The position numbers were made by a program, and so were the translations under genes. Positions 10,690-22,630 of a stretch of DNA of 64,000 nt are shown piece by piece. This DNA comes from Symsagittifera roscoffensis (taxonomy: Eukaryota > Xenacoelomorpha > Acoela > Convolutidae), in NCBI RefSeq assembly GCF_963678635.1, contig NC_087067.1, positions 42,248,696 to 42,312,695 of the forward strand. The letters run 5' to 3'. The notes beneath the pieces are model-generated. The model was given only the letters and a program-made list of their open reading frames with translations, made no database searches and had not been told where the DNA came from. How positions within the stretch are numbered: position 1 is the first letter of the stretch; each line of letters begins with the position of its first letter.

Positions 10690-12495
10690 AGAAATCATCC
10701 CCCAGACAAGATGTGATCCGACCCTCCCGTTTGTTGTTGATAGATATATTGTTGTTACAGGCATTTATATCAATCAGGATTGTTACGATCATTTTTGTGG
10801 CCCGCTTGTGAGTCTTGTACTGTTGGGTTATTTGAGTATTTAAGCACGTTAATGCTAATTTGCGCTCAATCCGAAAGGATCTGCTGATTTGCGCTCAATC
10901 AGGAAGGGTCTCGGGATTAGTGAAGAAGACTGATCGGGCAAGCAGTACAAGGAGTGACAAGAAGGGGCTCAACGACAACAACAGTCGACTGATTGCTCTT
11001 AATGTCATGGAATATGTTTATAGCTTCCGTTCGCATGTTCAAAACCTTCAGGCACTTTTTTCATTGGTTTTACACTAACCAGTGAATCAGCAACCAGTAG
11101 TCCGGTTTTTTATTCAAATTCTTGTATGCCATCGATTACACCTTCTGGATTACTGAAGACGGCACCGTTTTGATCCTTGATCACGACTTCTACTAGTTTT
11201 TCATGTCTGCTGGTGATTCTTAAGACATTCGACCAGAATAGCAAAATGCAATTTCGGATTATTAGCAGCTAACCTTCCGAATTGGCTGTTCTAGAGGATT
11301 AACAGCGTTATTCAGATGATTGGATGAATCGTGAAGGCCGAAGGATTTGGAAATTCTTAAATTTTAAAAATTCGAATTGTGACGTCACACTTCTGAGAAA
11401 CGTCAAAAACGGCCATTTTGGAAGAAATGCAAAATAGAAACAGAACAACAATAGTTGCGAAAAGATAACTACGAAAAAATCGAAGATCAAAATCGAAGAA
11501 ACAGCAGAGTTAGCAGAGACCGCTCCAATTTGCAACGATTGTGTCGCTAGAATCGTTGCAAGGCCGTTCACAACAACGGCGAAGGGTAGAAAAACAGCCT
11601 TCCGGAAGGAAGATAGGGTTGTTATTTCCCCGGATTCAGGAATCCGGAGGGGTCTCGGGACTTGAACTTAAACCATTTTATACAAACTTTTAACTTCCCG
11701 ATTATGTCCTGAATTGAATTTATATAACATCTGAATTCATTTTCTGACGATGAGAAGCTAGGAGTTAAGGCAGAGGGTTGATCCATCTTCAATGGAGATG
11801 ATGATTTTTATCTACTGAACAAAAACAATAATAATATAATAAGTAGTAGTAGCCCTGTTTTTGGGAGTGACCTCGTGGTCTGGGAATACTGAGACCCAGC
11901 CATGATCTCACTAATTGTGCATGTAATTAAGTTAATTTGAGCGTTCTGGTCGAAGCCGGAGAACAGTAACGTTTTGTCAACCCGATGTTAGAAAGACCAC
12001 CAAAAGAACTGGCTTTGGTAGAGACGATAAAAAGCATGTAGAGCTATGTTTAGACGTTGACCAGTCATCTTAGAACCTAGCTTTATTTTCCGTCGATATA
12101 AACTTCCGGGCGAATGTTACATAGATGTTTTTACGGCGCTCCTTGGTGTTATTCCTTTTTAACATCATGACCGGCAGAACCGTTAACGAGCACTCCGCCC
12201 CGAGCGGATGCTCATAATAACGCCCTTAATAGGCCCTAAACGCCGGGCGGAAGGGTAGTTTGGAACCCGGAAGCCTTCCGAATTACCGTGAATAGTTTTT
12301 TAACCTAGTTAAGACCAAAAATTCAATTTCCAGGAAGGGTGGGGGGATCGGCCGTCCCCTCGTTCCCTGAGAGGTTTGTGACCAAAAACACTTTAAGATA
12401 TATAACAAACCAAACAAAAAGTAGTATAGTACCCAAGAAAAACAAAAGCATAAAAATAACCGAAAAAACCAAAAACAGTAGAAAAAAAAATCAGT
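10690..12495 (+). repeat. 1.8 kb tandem unit, copy 1 (non-autonomous element sharing the RLE leader)
   Basis: The unit runs from AGAAATCATCCCCCAGACAA to an A-rich end (CAAACCAAACAAAAAGTAG and poly-A-like runs near 12400-12490). From about 11230 to 12130 it matches the leader upstream of the RLE ORF at 28860-29690 and 33720-34610, then diverges exactly where that ORF starts. It has no RT. Copy 2 follows head to tail at a spacing of 1,806 bp. The 72-residue plus frame at 10860 and the 87-residue minus frame at 11308-11571 recur in copy 2 but look like by-products of the sequence identity. Confidence 0.85.
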
Positions 12496-14303
12496 AGAAA
12501 TCATCCCCCAGACAAGATGTGATCCGACCCTCCCGTTTGTTGTTGATAGATATATTGTTGTTACAGGCATTTATATCAATCAGGATTGTTACGATCATTT
12601 TTGTGGCCCGCTTGTGAGTCTTGTACTGTTGGGTTATTTGAGTATTTAAGCACGTTAATGCTAATTTGCGCTCAATCCGAAAGGATCTGCTGATTTGCGC
12701 TCAATCAGGAAGGGTCTCGGGATTAGTGAAGAAGACTGATCGGGCAAGCAGTACAAGGAGTGACAAGAAGGGGCTCAACGACAACAACAGTCGACTGATT
12801 GCTCTTAATGTCATGGAATATGTTTATAGCGTCCGTTCGCGTGTTCAGTACCTTCAGGCACTTTTTCCTTGGTTTTATACTATTCAGTGAATCAGCAACC
12901 AGTAGTCCGGTTTTTTATTCAAGCTCTTGTATGCCTTCAATTACACCTTCTGGATTACTGAATACGGCACCGTTTTGATCCTTGATCACGACTTCTACTA
13001 GTTTTTCATGTCTGCTGGTGATTCTTAAGACATTCGACCAGAATAGCAAAATGCAATTTCGGATTATTAGCAGCTAACCTTCCGAATTGGCTGTTCTAGA
13101 GGATTAACAGCGTTATTCAGACGATTGGATGAATCGTGAAGGCCGAAGGATTTGGAAATTCTTAAATTTTAAAAATTTGAATTGTGACGTCACACTTCTG
13201 AGAAACGTCAAAAACGGCCATTTTGGAAGAAATGCAAAATAGAAACAGAACAACAATAGTTGCGAAAAGATAACTACGAAAAAATCGAAGATCAAAATCG
13301 AAGAAACAGCAGAGTTAGCAGAGACCGCTCCAATTTGCAACGATTGTGTCGCTAGAATCGTTGCAAGGCCGTTCACAACAACGGCGAAGGGTAGAAAAAC
13401 AGCCTTCCGGAAGGAAGATAGGGTTGTTATTTCCCCGGATTCAGGAATCCGGAGGGGTCTCGGGACTTGAACTTAAACCATTTTATACAAACTTTTAACT
13501 TCCAATTATGTCCTGAATTGAATTTATATAACATCTGAATTCATTTTCTGACGATGAGAAGCTAGGAGTTAAGGCAGAGGGTTGATCCATCTTCAATGGA
13601 GATGATGATTTTTATCTACTGAACAAAAACAATAATAATATAATAAGTAGTAGTAGCCCTGTTTTTGGGAGTGACCTCGTGGTCTGGGAATACTGAGACC
13701 CAGCCATGATCTCACTAATTGTGCATGTAATTAAGTTAATTTGAGCGTTCTGGTCGAAGCCGGAGAACAGTAACGTTTTGTCAACCCGATGTTAGAAAGA
13801 CCACCAAAAGAACTGGCTTTGGTAGAGACGATGAAAAGCATGTAGAGCTCTGTTGAGACGCTGGCCAGTCATCTTAGAACCTAGCTTTATTTTCCGTCGA
13901 TATGTACTTCCGGGCGAATGTTACATAGATGTTTTTATGGCGCTCCTGGGTGTTATTCCTTTTTAACATCATGACCGGCAGAACCGTTAACGAGCACTCC
14001 GTGCCGAGCGGATGCTCATAATAACGCCCTCAATAGGCCCTAAACGCCGGGGTGGAAGGGTAGTTTGGAACCCGGAAGCCTTCCGAATTACCGTGAATAG
14101 CTTTTTAACCTAGTTAAGACCGAAAATTCACGTTCCAGGAAGGGTGGGGGGATCGGCCGTCCCCTCGTTCCCTGAGAGGTTTGTGACCAAAAACATTTTA
14201 AGATATATAAGAAACCAAACAAAAAGTAGTATAGTACCCAAGAAAAGCAAAAAACATAAAAAAATAACCGAAAAACCAAAAACAGTAAAAAAAAAAAATC
14301 AGT
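12496..14303 (+). repeat. 1.8 kb tandem unit, copy 2
   Basis: Nearly identical to copy 1 by eye, with scattered substitutions, small indels such as loss of CCG near 13503, and a longer A run near 14290. It is followed by a partial third copy. Confidence 0.9.
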
Positions 14304-14600
14304 AGAAATCATCCCCCCAGACAAGATGTTAACCGACCCTCCCGTTTGTTGTTGATAGATATATTGTTGTTACAGGCATTTATATCAATCAGGATTGTTA
14401 CGATAACTTTTGTGGCCCGTATGTGAGGCTTGTAATGTAGGGTTATTTGAGTATTTAAGCACGTTAATGCTAATTTTTGCTCAATCCGAAAGTGTCTGCT
14501 GATTTGCGCTCAATCCGGAAGGGTTTCGGGATTAGTGAAGAAGTCTGATCCAGCAAGCTGTACAAGGAGTGACAAGAAGGGGCTCAACGACAACAAAAGT
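14304..14600 (+). repeat. 1.8 kb tandem unit, partial copy 3
   Basis: The first 290 bp repeat the start of the unit, with more differences than between copies 1 and 2, then identity is lost near GGGGCTCAACGACAACAAAAG. The sequence after it may be the rest of a longer family member. Confidence 0.8.
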
Positions 14601-15924
14601 TGACTGTTGGGTATCTTTAACAATTTTTGTATCCTTTTTGGTACAAAAAATAAGATAATAATCGGTGGGGGTCTCGACAGTGCTGCACTGTAGTGACCCT
14701 TCACCGAACTGCGAATTTCCGAGTTAAGCACCTTAATTCGGATATTGAACAAACCCGGAGGGGTATATTATTACTAGTATTACTACTTATACAGCCTATA
14801 TTAATACTCCTATATCGTTTTTCATTGAAAAACACAGTAAGCAGACCGGTTTTTAGGGTCAAAATAGCGATATTTTGATTCCCCCACAAATCGCAATTTT
14901 TGAGATATAAATATTTTTTTGAAATGGAAAAAAGCGCTAAATTAGTGAGTTACATCGTAACTGTGCTAGTATAAAAGGTATAACCGGTTGAGTTTAGTTC
15001 AGAAGTGGTTGGAACTATTTTGGTACCAAAAACCAAATTTTCGTGATTTTTGAAAAAACAGAACACTATAAAGTAAGAAAAATTTTTGAAATTTTTGAGT
15101 TAGGACAGTAAAAAGTGTTTTTCGAACAACGTCCACTAGTGAATCGACAGGTTTTAAAACCCGTTTGCCAATAAGCTTCCGGGTTACAGAGAAATCGAAC
15201 TTAACGTGTTTGATTCAGTGGATTCATCAATCCGGAGGGGTCCAAATAGCATAGTTTTTCGCAAATTTTTTCAGCGAGAGCGTTTTAGATCAGAGTTTTT
15301 GCATTGAACTAGAAGAATATAGGCCTTTTGAGCTCGGGTCGATAATTTTAAGGTCGAAAAGAACAGAATTGCGAAAAAAGTTAGGCGGAACCTATAAGAG
15401 AGAAACTTTTTGACTTTAGAAAAAAGACATTTTGGTTAATAACTTTGGAACTACTGGACAGATTTAGTTGATCTTGGTACCATTAGATCAGAATTTAGCC
15501 GAGCTTACTAATAAAACATCAATTATTCAAAAAATAAAAGTGAAAATTTTTTAGGGTTGTTTTTAGCAAATTCACCAATTCAGGAAGGTAGACCCTTTAC
15601 GTTTTATAAAAAAAAAATTCGAAAGCCCTTACACCCCTACCAAAGGGTAGAAACTGTTGAATCAGGCAATTTCACGCTGTTAAAGACAAAAAGGGAAGGT
15701 TAAGGGCACCAGAAAACCTTAGTCCAGCCGAAATTAGGCTAGCGATAAGACCCTTCACCGTTAGGGTGAATCGTCGAATAAGAGGCTTAACTTCAATCCG
15801 AAAGAGTCTTGGGAAGGACGACACACCCTCCCTAGTTGATTCAAACAGCATAATAGCATCGGAGTACGTATCCGGAAGGGTATCGGTTGGAAATTTAGAA
15901 AGCCTCTGAAAAGCTATCTTTACA
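14601..15924. other. Probable body of a longer relative of the 1.8 kb units
   Basis: No gene is evident. The motif AATCCGGAGGGGTC and variants recur here (near 14753, 15229, 15795 and 15870), as in the tandem units. Long AT-rich stretches with GAAATTTTT-like runs separate them. Confidence 0.4.
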
Positions 15925-16205
15925 AACCCGAGGGGTCCCAATCCGGAGGGGTCTAAATTTTTACAAATCCGGAGGGGTCCCAATCCAGAGGGGTCTAAAT
16001 TTTTGGAAATTCGGAGAAGTCCCAATCCGGATGGGTCTAAATTTTTACAAAACAGGAGGAGACCCAATCCGGAGGGGTCGCAATTTTACCAATCCGGAGG
16101 GGTCCGATTTTTGTCAGTCTGGAGGGGTCCCAATTTTGTCAATCCGGGGGGGTCCCAATTTTGCCAATCTGGAGGGGTCCGATTTTTTTCAACCCGAAGG
16201 GCTAA
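15925..16205. repeat. Minisatellite on the AATCCGGAGGGGTC motif
   Basis: Roughly ten copies of a 22-33 bp unit made of TCCGGAGGGGTC followed by CCAATTTTGTCAA or CTAAATTTTTACAA. Exact AATCCGGAGGGGTC starts at 15940, 15966, 16066 and 16091, with near copies between and after. All frames stay open across it, so the short ORFs on both strands here are trivial. Confidence 0.88.
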
Positions 16206-16902
16206 TATTTTGTCAAAACTTAAGAAGACAACAGAAAAGAAAGTAGTTAAAGGTTTAGGTTATTAAGAGATAGGCTGGGAACCAGTGACTGCACTGGTAA
16301 CTTGCCTTTTATAAAAACCAAACCAAAACAAAAATGGTCTAAACTCGGATATTCGCGACACTAAGTCTAAAATGAAAAAGAGTGTATAACTCATTGGTGT
16401 GGATTAAAATCCAAAACGTTTTTGAGAAAAGTGATTGCCCTGAGGACTTTAGTAGGTCTAGCTCGGGCAGTCCGAAGGCAGATAGGTAACACAGGACTCG
16501 GTGGGTGCAATAGACGCCCACTTAAAAACAAAATCGAGTATTGTACTGCGACTGACTAAAAGTACAAAACACATACGTTTTTCATAGAAAATATTCAAAT
16601 TTATTTTGATAATTTTGGTTTTAAATCAATAACATTTGTGCTTGATTGGGTAGTGAACACACTATCTCTTAAATAGACTGATATCATCATACTATGCTAG
16701 CTTCACATCTTACAACTAATAATCGAGTATTGTGAATAAATTGTATTTACGCTGTACCGTGATAACATACAAGGAGTCGTGGTCACTATTTAATAGAAAC
16801 TTTTGCGATTTATTGTGTTGTGTTATCATTATCAGTAGTCAGACTAAAAGGACACTAGCAATCAAATTGAGTGTATAGGCAGAAAGAAGTGGTAAATTGA
16901 AT
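16206..16902. other. Boundary between the TCCGGAGGGG region and the Gypsy-type element
   Basis: A 7 bp stem (ACCAGTG / CACTGGT) lies at about 16279-16296, followed by an A-rich end (AAAACCAAACCAAAACAAAA) at about 16315-16335, which could be the 3' end of the preceding element. The rest should contain the 5' LTR and primer-binding site of the Gypsy-type element, but I found no matching LTR downstream and no clear tRNA-complementary site. Confidence 0.4.
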
Positions 16903-18612
16903 ATGAGTCTAGACAAGTCAAGGATACCTAAACTAGGTGATAGCTCCAGGAAATTTATACCGGAAAAGCAAAGAAAAGCAATGACCGACCCTTTTGTGGA
17001 AAGGATCACACGAACCCGGACCGACAAAGGGGAGACGGTTTCAGGCAGAATGGTTGAGACCAGGAGTCAAAAGTCTTCAGAAGAGCGGAAAGCAATGCTA
17101 GAAGTGGAGGTCCATCCGGACCAGGCCACGGATGAGAATCAGGAAATACATGGAACGGAGGGGAGAAAAAACAGAAGGCTGTCAAGTGAATCTACTCCTG
17201 TAGAACAAGGCCAGGATTTTGCCACTTCCACCGGGACACTTGACCGAGAGGAGATGTCGGAACTGTCCTACATCTCTACTGAAATTGTGGCAACTAGAAG
17301 ATCTCCCACAGACAACACCATGATGGCGGGCGTGACGGAGAAACAGGCAACGTCCTCATCGTTTTCGAAAAGAGTGAAATACACTTACGGAATTATCTTT
17401 CCATTCTCATGGAAGTGGGTACAGGAGATGAAGGTGAATCCCAGGAAGAAGAAGAGGACGATGAAGAGCAAGCTGACTTTGGATCTCAAGTCAGCCTCAA
17501 TAGCTCGACTCAGGAGAATGAAGCATACACCGACAGAGGGACTGGTACCATGGACCAATTTGGTGTAGTGAGGACAAAAAGCAAAACCACAAACACATCA
17601 AGCCAGTCAAGTGATTTTGTGAGTATGACGAATTCGGAAACGCGAACCGGGGAGAATAGAAACATAGGGCTAAGCAGCGCATCGGCGGATCCAGAGATGG
17701 ATCATGAAAAGACGTCGAGGCAGAGAATCAAAGCCCGAATCTCGACCAGCACCAAGCTACCTGGGATTGACAGGGTGACACCGCCACTGGTGACGCCACT
17801 AGTAGAAAACAAAGCATCAATTGAAGAAGCCTTGAACAACATAGTGGGCAGTATAGGAGAACAAAATGAACAACATTGAAAGAGAAAGTCTGTGGGAAGA
17901 AATAAACCGCAATAGACAAGAAGTTGGCAGAAGCAAAAAACGCTTGAAGGAAAGAACGGATGAACACATTGCGAAGAACTTGTCGCGAACGACAAGAGAA
18001 GCGGAACAAAAGGAGTTACGGTTAAGGGACGACATGGAGAAGTTAAGAAGTCAACAAGAGCAGACTCTTGGGACTCTTGACACAAAGATAGATGCGATGA
18101 TGGAGAAAAGAACTCAGGATATTATGGACAGGTTGGACGGGCTACTAGGCAGCAGGAGTGGACCACAAGAAGGGGAACCGAACTCGGGAGGTCCCAGCAG
18201 GGAGCCGGGGGTGAACTTCAATGACCAACAAGATAGGAGAAGGACATATGGATCCACTAGAGGTAGGGGAAGTTCAGCAGGCTATGCCACAGGGGATAAT
18301 AGAACATGGGGCTCAAACTTCAGAGGAAGTTCAACTGGCAATAGTCAGACCTCGAACGAACGACCGACGCAAGGCACATATGCGACTGGGAGAGGTGGTT
18401 CCAGGAACAAGAGTCATGCAAGCCCAGGGATGAGTCATGCGAGACAAGGAAGAAACAATCCAAGTGAATCGGACGAAAGGGAAGTTCCAAATACAGAACC
18501 CTTATCAGGGGGCGATGATACTCAGGCGGGGCATTCAAGAGATGCTACAGCAATGGCCACAGCCTTTGAACCCCTAAACAGGTCTTTGGAGACATTCCTT
18601 ACAGTTATCTAG
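16903..18612 (+). pseudogene. Gypsy-type element: N-terminal gag-like region (frame-broken)
   Basis: Three overlapping plus frames (16903-17568, 17409-17879, 17866-18612) encode a highly charged, low-complexity protein: a Lys/Arg/Glu-rich start, an acidic EEEEDDEEQ stretch, a predicted coiled coil (about 17890-18120, rich in Glu, Arg and Lys), then a Gly/Arg/Ser-rich segment. No enzyme domain is seen. Position upstream of the zinc knuckles and protease suggests gag or a gag-associated leader. One frameshift near 17409-17568 and a stop near 17877 break it. Confidence 0.65.
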
Positions 18613-20178
18613 AACCAATGAACGTAGCAAAAAGTCCAGAAGGGTTTTTAAGAAACCATGATGCTACAAAGACGAATCTGATGGCTGTATTGAAGTGATA
18701 AAACTGCATTTTGAGGAAGAGGACTTGTCAGAAAGGCAAAAATGCAGTGCGCTTACCAGTAACTTGGAAGGGACAGCTCTAAACTAAACTGTGTGATGGC
18801 CAAAAAGCAATACCAGCGGGACACAGCTGAGAAGATCTTTGAAATCTTGTTAAATCGTTTTGGATCAGGGGTGCAGGAGCACCAGCCAATAATGCGCTTC
18901 GAGAAACGGAGGCAACGAGAAGATGAGACGAGAGACAAGTTTCTGGACGATTTGGAGATGCTAAGAAGGCGCAGCTAACCGGACGAGTCGAACAGGAGGA
19001 TGAACCTGGCGGTAGCCTCAAAATTCATCGATGGTGTGAAAAACGACGAGCTTCGAACAATGTTAGCAACACATTACACACCACTCTCAACCAATGCGCC
19101 AACACCAGAGGAGTTGAGGCTCAAGTCAAAAGAATATCTTTTTTTGAAACCTCAATCGAGATCTGGATATTACAACAACAATTATGGCAATTTTCACAAC
19201 GGACCAGCAAACCAAGGGAACAACTGGTATAAACCGAGGGACGATATGGACAAGAGACGCTCTTGTGCAAATTGCAGTTCGACGGACCATCATGTGTCAG
19301 CATGCCCAAGTTACAAACAGGGCATGAAAGCAATAGGCTTTAGCCTCGAGGACGAAGATGCGTCAGAAGTCGACCATGAAGATTTCATGAGAGGAGTAAT
19401 TGCAAAATTCGGCCCGAGGTGTTTCTTTTGCAACTTGGAAGGTTATTTTAAATCGGATTGTCCGCATTTCTGGGATGCTTTAGCAGACGTCAAGCATCCA
19501 AGGCATGAAGAAGCTTTATCGGGAGTGAAAGCCAGCAAGGCTCGCCTATTGAGTGAAGCGGAGGCGCGCAGAAAAGAAAAACCACAAGAGGTGGCAACGA
19601 AGAAAATACAAGCGGTAACAGAAGAGACAAGTGAACCGAAACCGGTGACTGCGGCGGACGACTTCAAGATTGATTATTGGGCAGCCACCTCGGATGCTCT
19701 AAATAGAGTGCAGCAGGAACTGGTAACGAAAGAGATCGAGCAAAAAGTGAAGCTCGAATTGGAAAATGAGAAACTACAGGAGAAGCTGAATACTTTCGAG
19801 GCAACGGAAGTCGAAGAAACAAAAGCACCAAGTAGTTTGAGCATGAAACTTAATGTGATCTCCGGGCAGAGATTCGGTATGGTGCCACAAGGAAGCAAAA
19901 TACAGTCAAAAATCTCGGTAGCGGGACACCAGGTAATCAGAAATCTGAGTGAACAATCAGAGTTCACTTTGACGCATTTGGAAACATATGCAGATTATCT
20001 GAGGCAGGTGGAGCCACGCACTGAGTCAAGAGCTGTGCGAGCACTACTAACAACGGGTGGCCCTCGCATAAAGAAGCTTCACGGGCGCTACGTGGAAGTC
20101 TATGGAACGTATCAGGTGATGCTGAACGTGGATGGAATTAGCATCTACACTAGGACATATGTGAAGGGCAGACAGTGA
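18613..20178 (+). pseudogene. Gypsy-type element: gag capsid/nucleocapsid part
   Basis: After a stop-rich stretch (18613-18790), frames at 18793-18978 and 19000-20178 resume. The first contains a capsid-like helical block with EKRRQREDETRDKFLDDLE, where gag of many Gypsy elements has its conserved C-terminal capsid region. The second has two zinc knuckles, CANCSSTDHHVSAC near 19263-19305 and CFFCNLEGYFKSDC near 19420-19460, for RNA packaging. A Glu/Lys-rich coiled-coil segment follows (19700-19820). The frame ends at 20178, shortly before the protease. Confidence 0.75.
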
Positions 20179-20197
20179 CCAGATAGGGCAGATCTAT

Positions 20198-20707
20198 TTG
20201 GGTGAGGAGGAGCTCAAAGTCCGCAGGATAGACCATGACGCCATGATGAAGCAAGACGCAGTACACATTGGATACGAAGCAGATGTGACTGCACATCTGC
20301 TCGACACCAACGGAAAGAAAATCGGAGTCACAGGGCTTCTCGACACAGGAGCGTTAGTGAGTGTGATGCTGATAAAAACTTGGGAAAGAATGGGCTTCAC
20401 GAGGGAAGATCTAATTCCGACGAATCTCCGACTGGCTGCAGCCAATCGAGGAGCGATTTACGTAGCCGGAAGAACGCCAATAACGGTCCTCTACAAGGGA
20501 GGACGGGGTCTTTGGATGAGCTTCCTAGTTGTAGAGAATCTGGATGACTCCGACCAATTCATCTTGGGCAGAGATTTTGTCTTGAACTTCGACGTGATGA
20601 TTGACTTGAACAACGGTCTAATAAGGATTAGGAACCCGGATCGGAAGTATGTTAAGAAATCAATCAATAGAATAATAACAGACAAAAACAAGGTAATATT
20701 TTTTTAG
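20198..20707 (+). pseudogene. Gypsy-type element: aspartic protease
   Basis: The frame contains LLDTGALVSVM (near 20337), the DTG/A active site of a retropepsin, followed by the hydrophobic partner strand and ILGRDFVLNFDV near 20566, the usual ILG(R/M)DF motif. A retropepsin works as a homodimer to cleave the polyprotein. It is separated from gag by a frame change near 20180 and ends at a stop at 20705. Confidence 0.85.
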
Positions 20708-21427
20708 ATAGAAAAGTAAAACTACAGCCGGGTTAAGCAGTAGTAGCAATTTTTAGAATGAGAAATTTAAATTCGTTAAGTGATAGTAAACAGGTTTGTT
20801 TGGTACCGAACCCAAATAGTCAAAGTTCAGTAATTTTAGGCCGGAGCTTCTCGGTAACTCGAAACGGACTGTGTGTCAGTGTGTTATTGAACATAATGGA
20901 CACCACGGTTTCAATCCAGCGTGGAAAGAAACTTGGTTACGCTTTGCCGACGAGGACCGACTATGAAGAGACAAAAAACTTGAAGAAACATAGTGTGAAA
21001 GACTGTCCTTATCATGCCAATAAAGATAAAATTTTAAAAAGGATTAATGAACTAGAATCTATTCATAAATTGTTTTCAATGAAGTCCGAAACGGACGACG
21101 GCTTATCGAGCTGCTCGAATTTTCCGGAACACCCCTCGTCATATGAACTAGAATCTGAGAGAGATAGAACACTTAAAAGGTAAAAAAAAAAGGCGAGGGA
21201 GATTTCGAATTAATGCGGGAGGTTTTAAATCGGAACACGGATGTATTTTCAAAACATAAGGCGGATATCGGTTGCTGTAACTTCGTCGAGCACGAAATAG
21301 AACTTGAAGAGGGCGCCGTTCCCCATAGGGAAGGCGCAGGACGAATGACGCCACACAAGTCGGAAGCGTGCCGAGCGGAAATTGAAATGTTGCTTGAATA
21401 CGACATGATAGAAATGGCGAGGTAGTA
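20708..21427 (+). pseudogene. Gypsy-type element: protease-RT linker
   Basis: Frames 20758-21183 and 21213-21425 cover the region between protease and RT. The second contains FVEHEIELEEGAVPHREG and EIEMLLEYDMIE, the conserved entry to the Gypsy reverse transcriptase (usually HxIxT...I..GII). A run of nine A at 21183 marks one frame break and a stop at 21423 another. Confidence 0.7.
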
Positions 21428-22150
21428 ATGGCGAAAAAGAAAGGGGGGCAGCTTAGGTTTTGTTGCGACTTTCGTTACTTGAACGCGGTAACGATAAAAG
21501 ATGCGTACCCGATACCGCGAATAGACGAGAGCCTCTCTAAGCTTGGTGATGCCAAGTTCTTCACCACATTGGACTTGGGTTCTGCCTTCTGGCAGTTCCC
21601 TCTGCGGAAGAAGGACAGAGAGAAAACCGGATTCGCGTGCGAATTAGGGTTGTACCAGTGGAAGAGGATTCCCTTCGGCTTGTGCAACGCAACGGCCACT
21701 TTTCAAAGACTGATGGCTCAGGCTTTGACCAAAGTGACAAAGAAGTACGGGAACCTTGTGATGTAATACGTGGACGACGTGGTCATAGCGAAACCGACCC
21801 TGGAAGACCACATTGATTGGCTCGATGAGGTCTATGGATGCATGAAGAGAGCAGGCTTGAATTGCAAACCATCCAAATGTGAAATCCTTAGGGATTCAAT
21901 CAAGTACCTGGGAAGAATGGTGGACAGGCATGGTGTGAGGCCGGACCCAGAAGCAGTAGAAGCAGTGTTGACATGGAAGGCTCCCAGAACGGACACACAG
22001 CTCCTGAGCTTCCTAGGGTTTGCCAACTACTACCGTGAGTTCATTAAAGGATATGCGGACAAGGTGTATCCGATGCAGAAGCTGATGCGCAGCAAAGGGA
22101 AAAAGTTCGAATGGAGCGATGAAGCTCAAACGGCCTTTGAGAACATATAG
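21428..22150 (+). pseudogene. Gypsy-type element: reverse transcriptase
   Basis: RT motifs are in order: RFCCDFRYLNAVT, YPIPRIDESL, FFTTLDLGSAFWQ, FACELGLYQWKRIPFGLCNA, then the catalytic YVDDVVIA at 21769, and the thumb with SFLGFANYYREFI. A TAA stop (21764-21766) sits directly before YVDD, replacing one residue, and a TAG ends the frame at 22148. All catalytic aspartates remain, so the two stops are the visible lesions here. Confidence 0.92.
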
Positions 22151-22630
22151 TGGGAACTGTGCGAAGCGCCAGTGCTAGGCATGCCTACTGAACAGGGCAT
22201 GTATGTTCTTGACACAGACGCATCAGTAGTAGCCATCTCGGGAATACTGCATCAGGAGCAGGAATGGAAAGGGAGAACTGTTCTCCGTCCCATTGCATAT
22301 GGCAGTAAGATGTTAAGTGACACTGAGATGAAAGATGGTGCACCAAAAGCAGAAATGTTTGCAGTAGTCACATTTGTGGAAAAGTACCGCGCATACTTGG
22401 GGAGCGCTCCCTTTAAGTTACGCGTGGTCAACAGGGCGTTATCCTGGTTGAAGACATACTCGATGGATCAGAGTTATATTGGTAGGTGGATAGTAATATT
22501 AGATGGCTACCACATGATAATCGAGCACAGGATGCGTAACAAATACCAGAATGCTGACAGCCTCAGCAAGAAAACCGAGTTCTATGAAAGATTAGAACAG
22601 AAACAAGCCAATCAGGCAGACATCAAGTAA
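22151..22630 (+). pseudogene. Gypsy-type element: RNase H
   Basis: Follows RT after one stop. YVLDTDASVVAISGIL near 22202 contains the first catalytic aspartate; PKAEMFAVVTFVEKYRAYL supplies the glutamate; FKLRVVNRALSWL is the third block, where the expected aspartate is Val-Asn (VVN), so the third metal ligand appears lost. The end, EHRMRNKYQNADSLSK, is the usual N-A-D-x-L-S-R/K motif. It ends at TAA 22628. Confidence 0.88.

Noticed and set aside
10860..12890. Near-identical 72-74 residue frames at 10860 and 12666
   Set aside because: They begin with TTG, sit in the 1.8 kb repeat, and have no domain; identity comes from the recent duplication.
11308..13376. Two identical 87-residue minus-strand frames
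   Set aside because: Repeat by-product; the corresponding sequence in the RLE leaders at 28.9 and 33.8 kb does not keep the frame.
15672..16266. Frames on both strands encoding DPSGLGP- or NPEGSQ-type repeats
   Set aside because: Translation of the minisatellite; both strands open at once, with no start or family.
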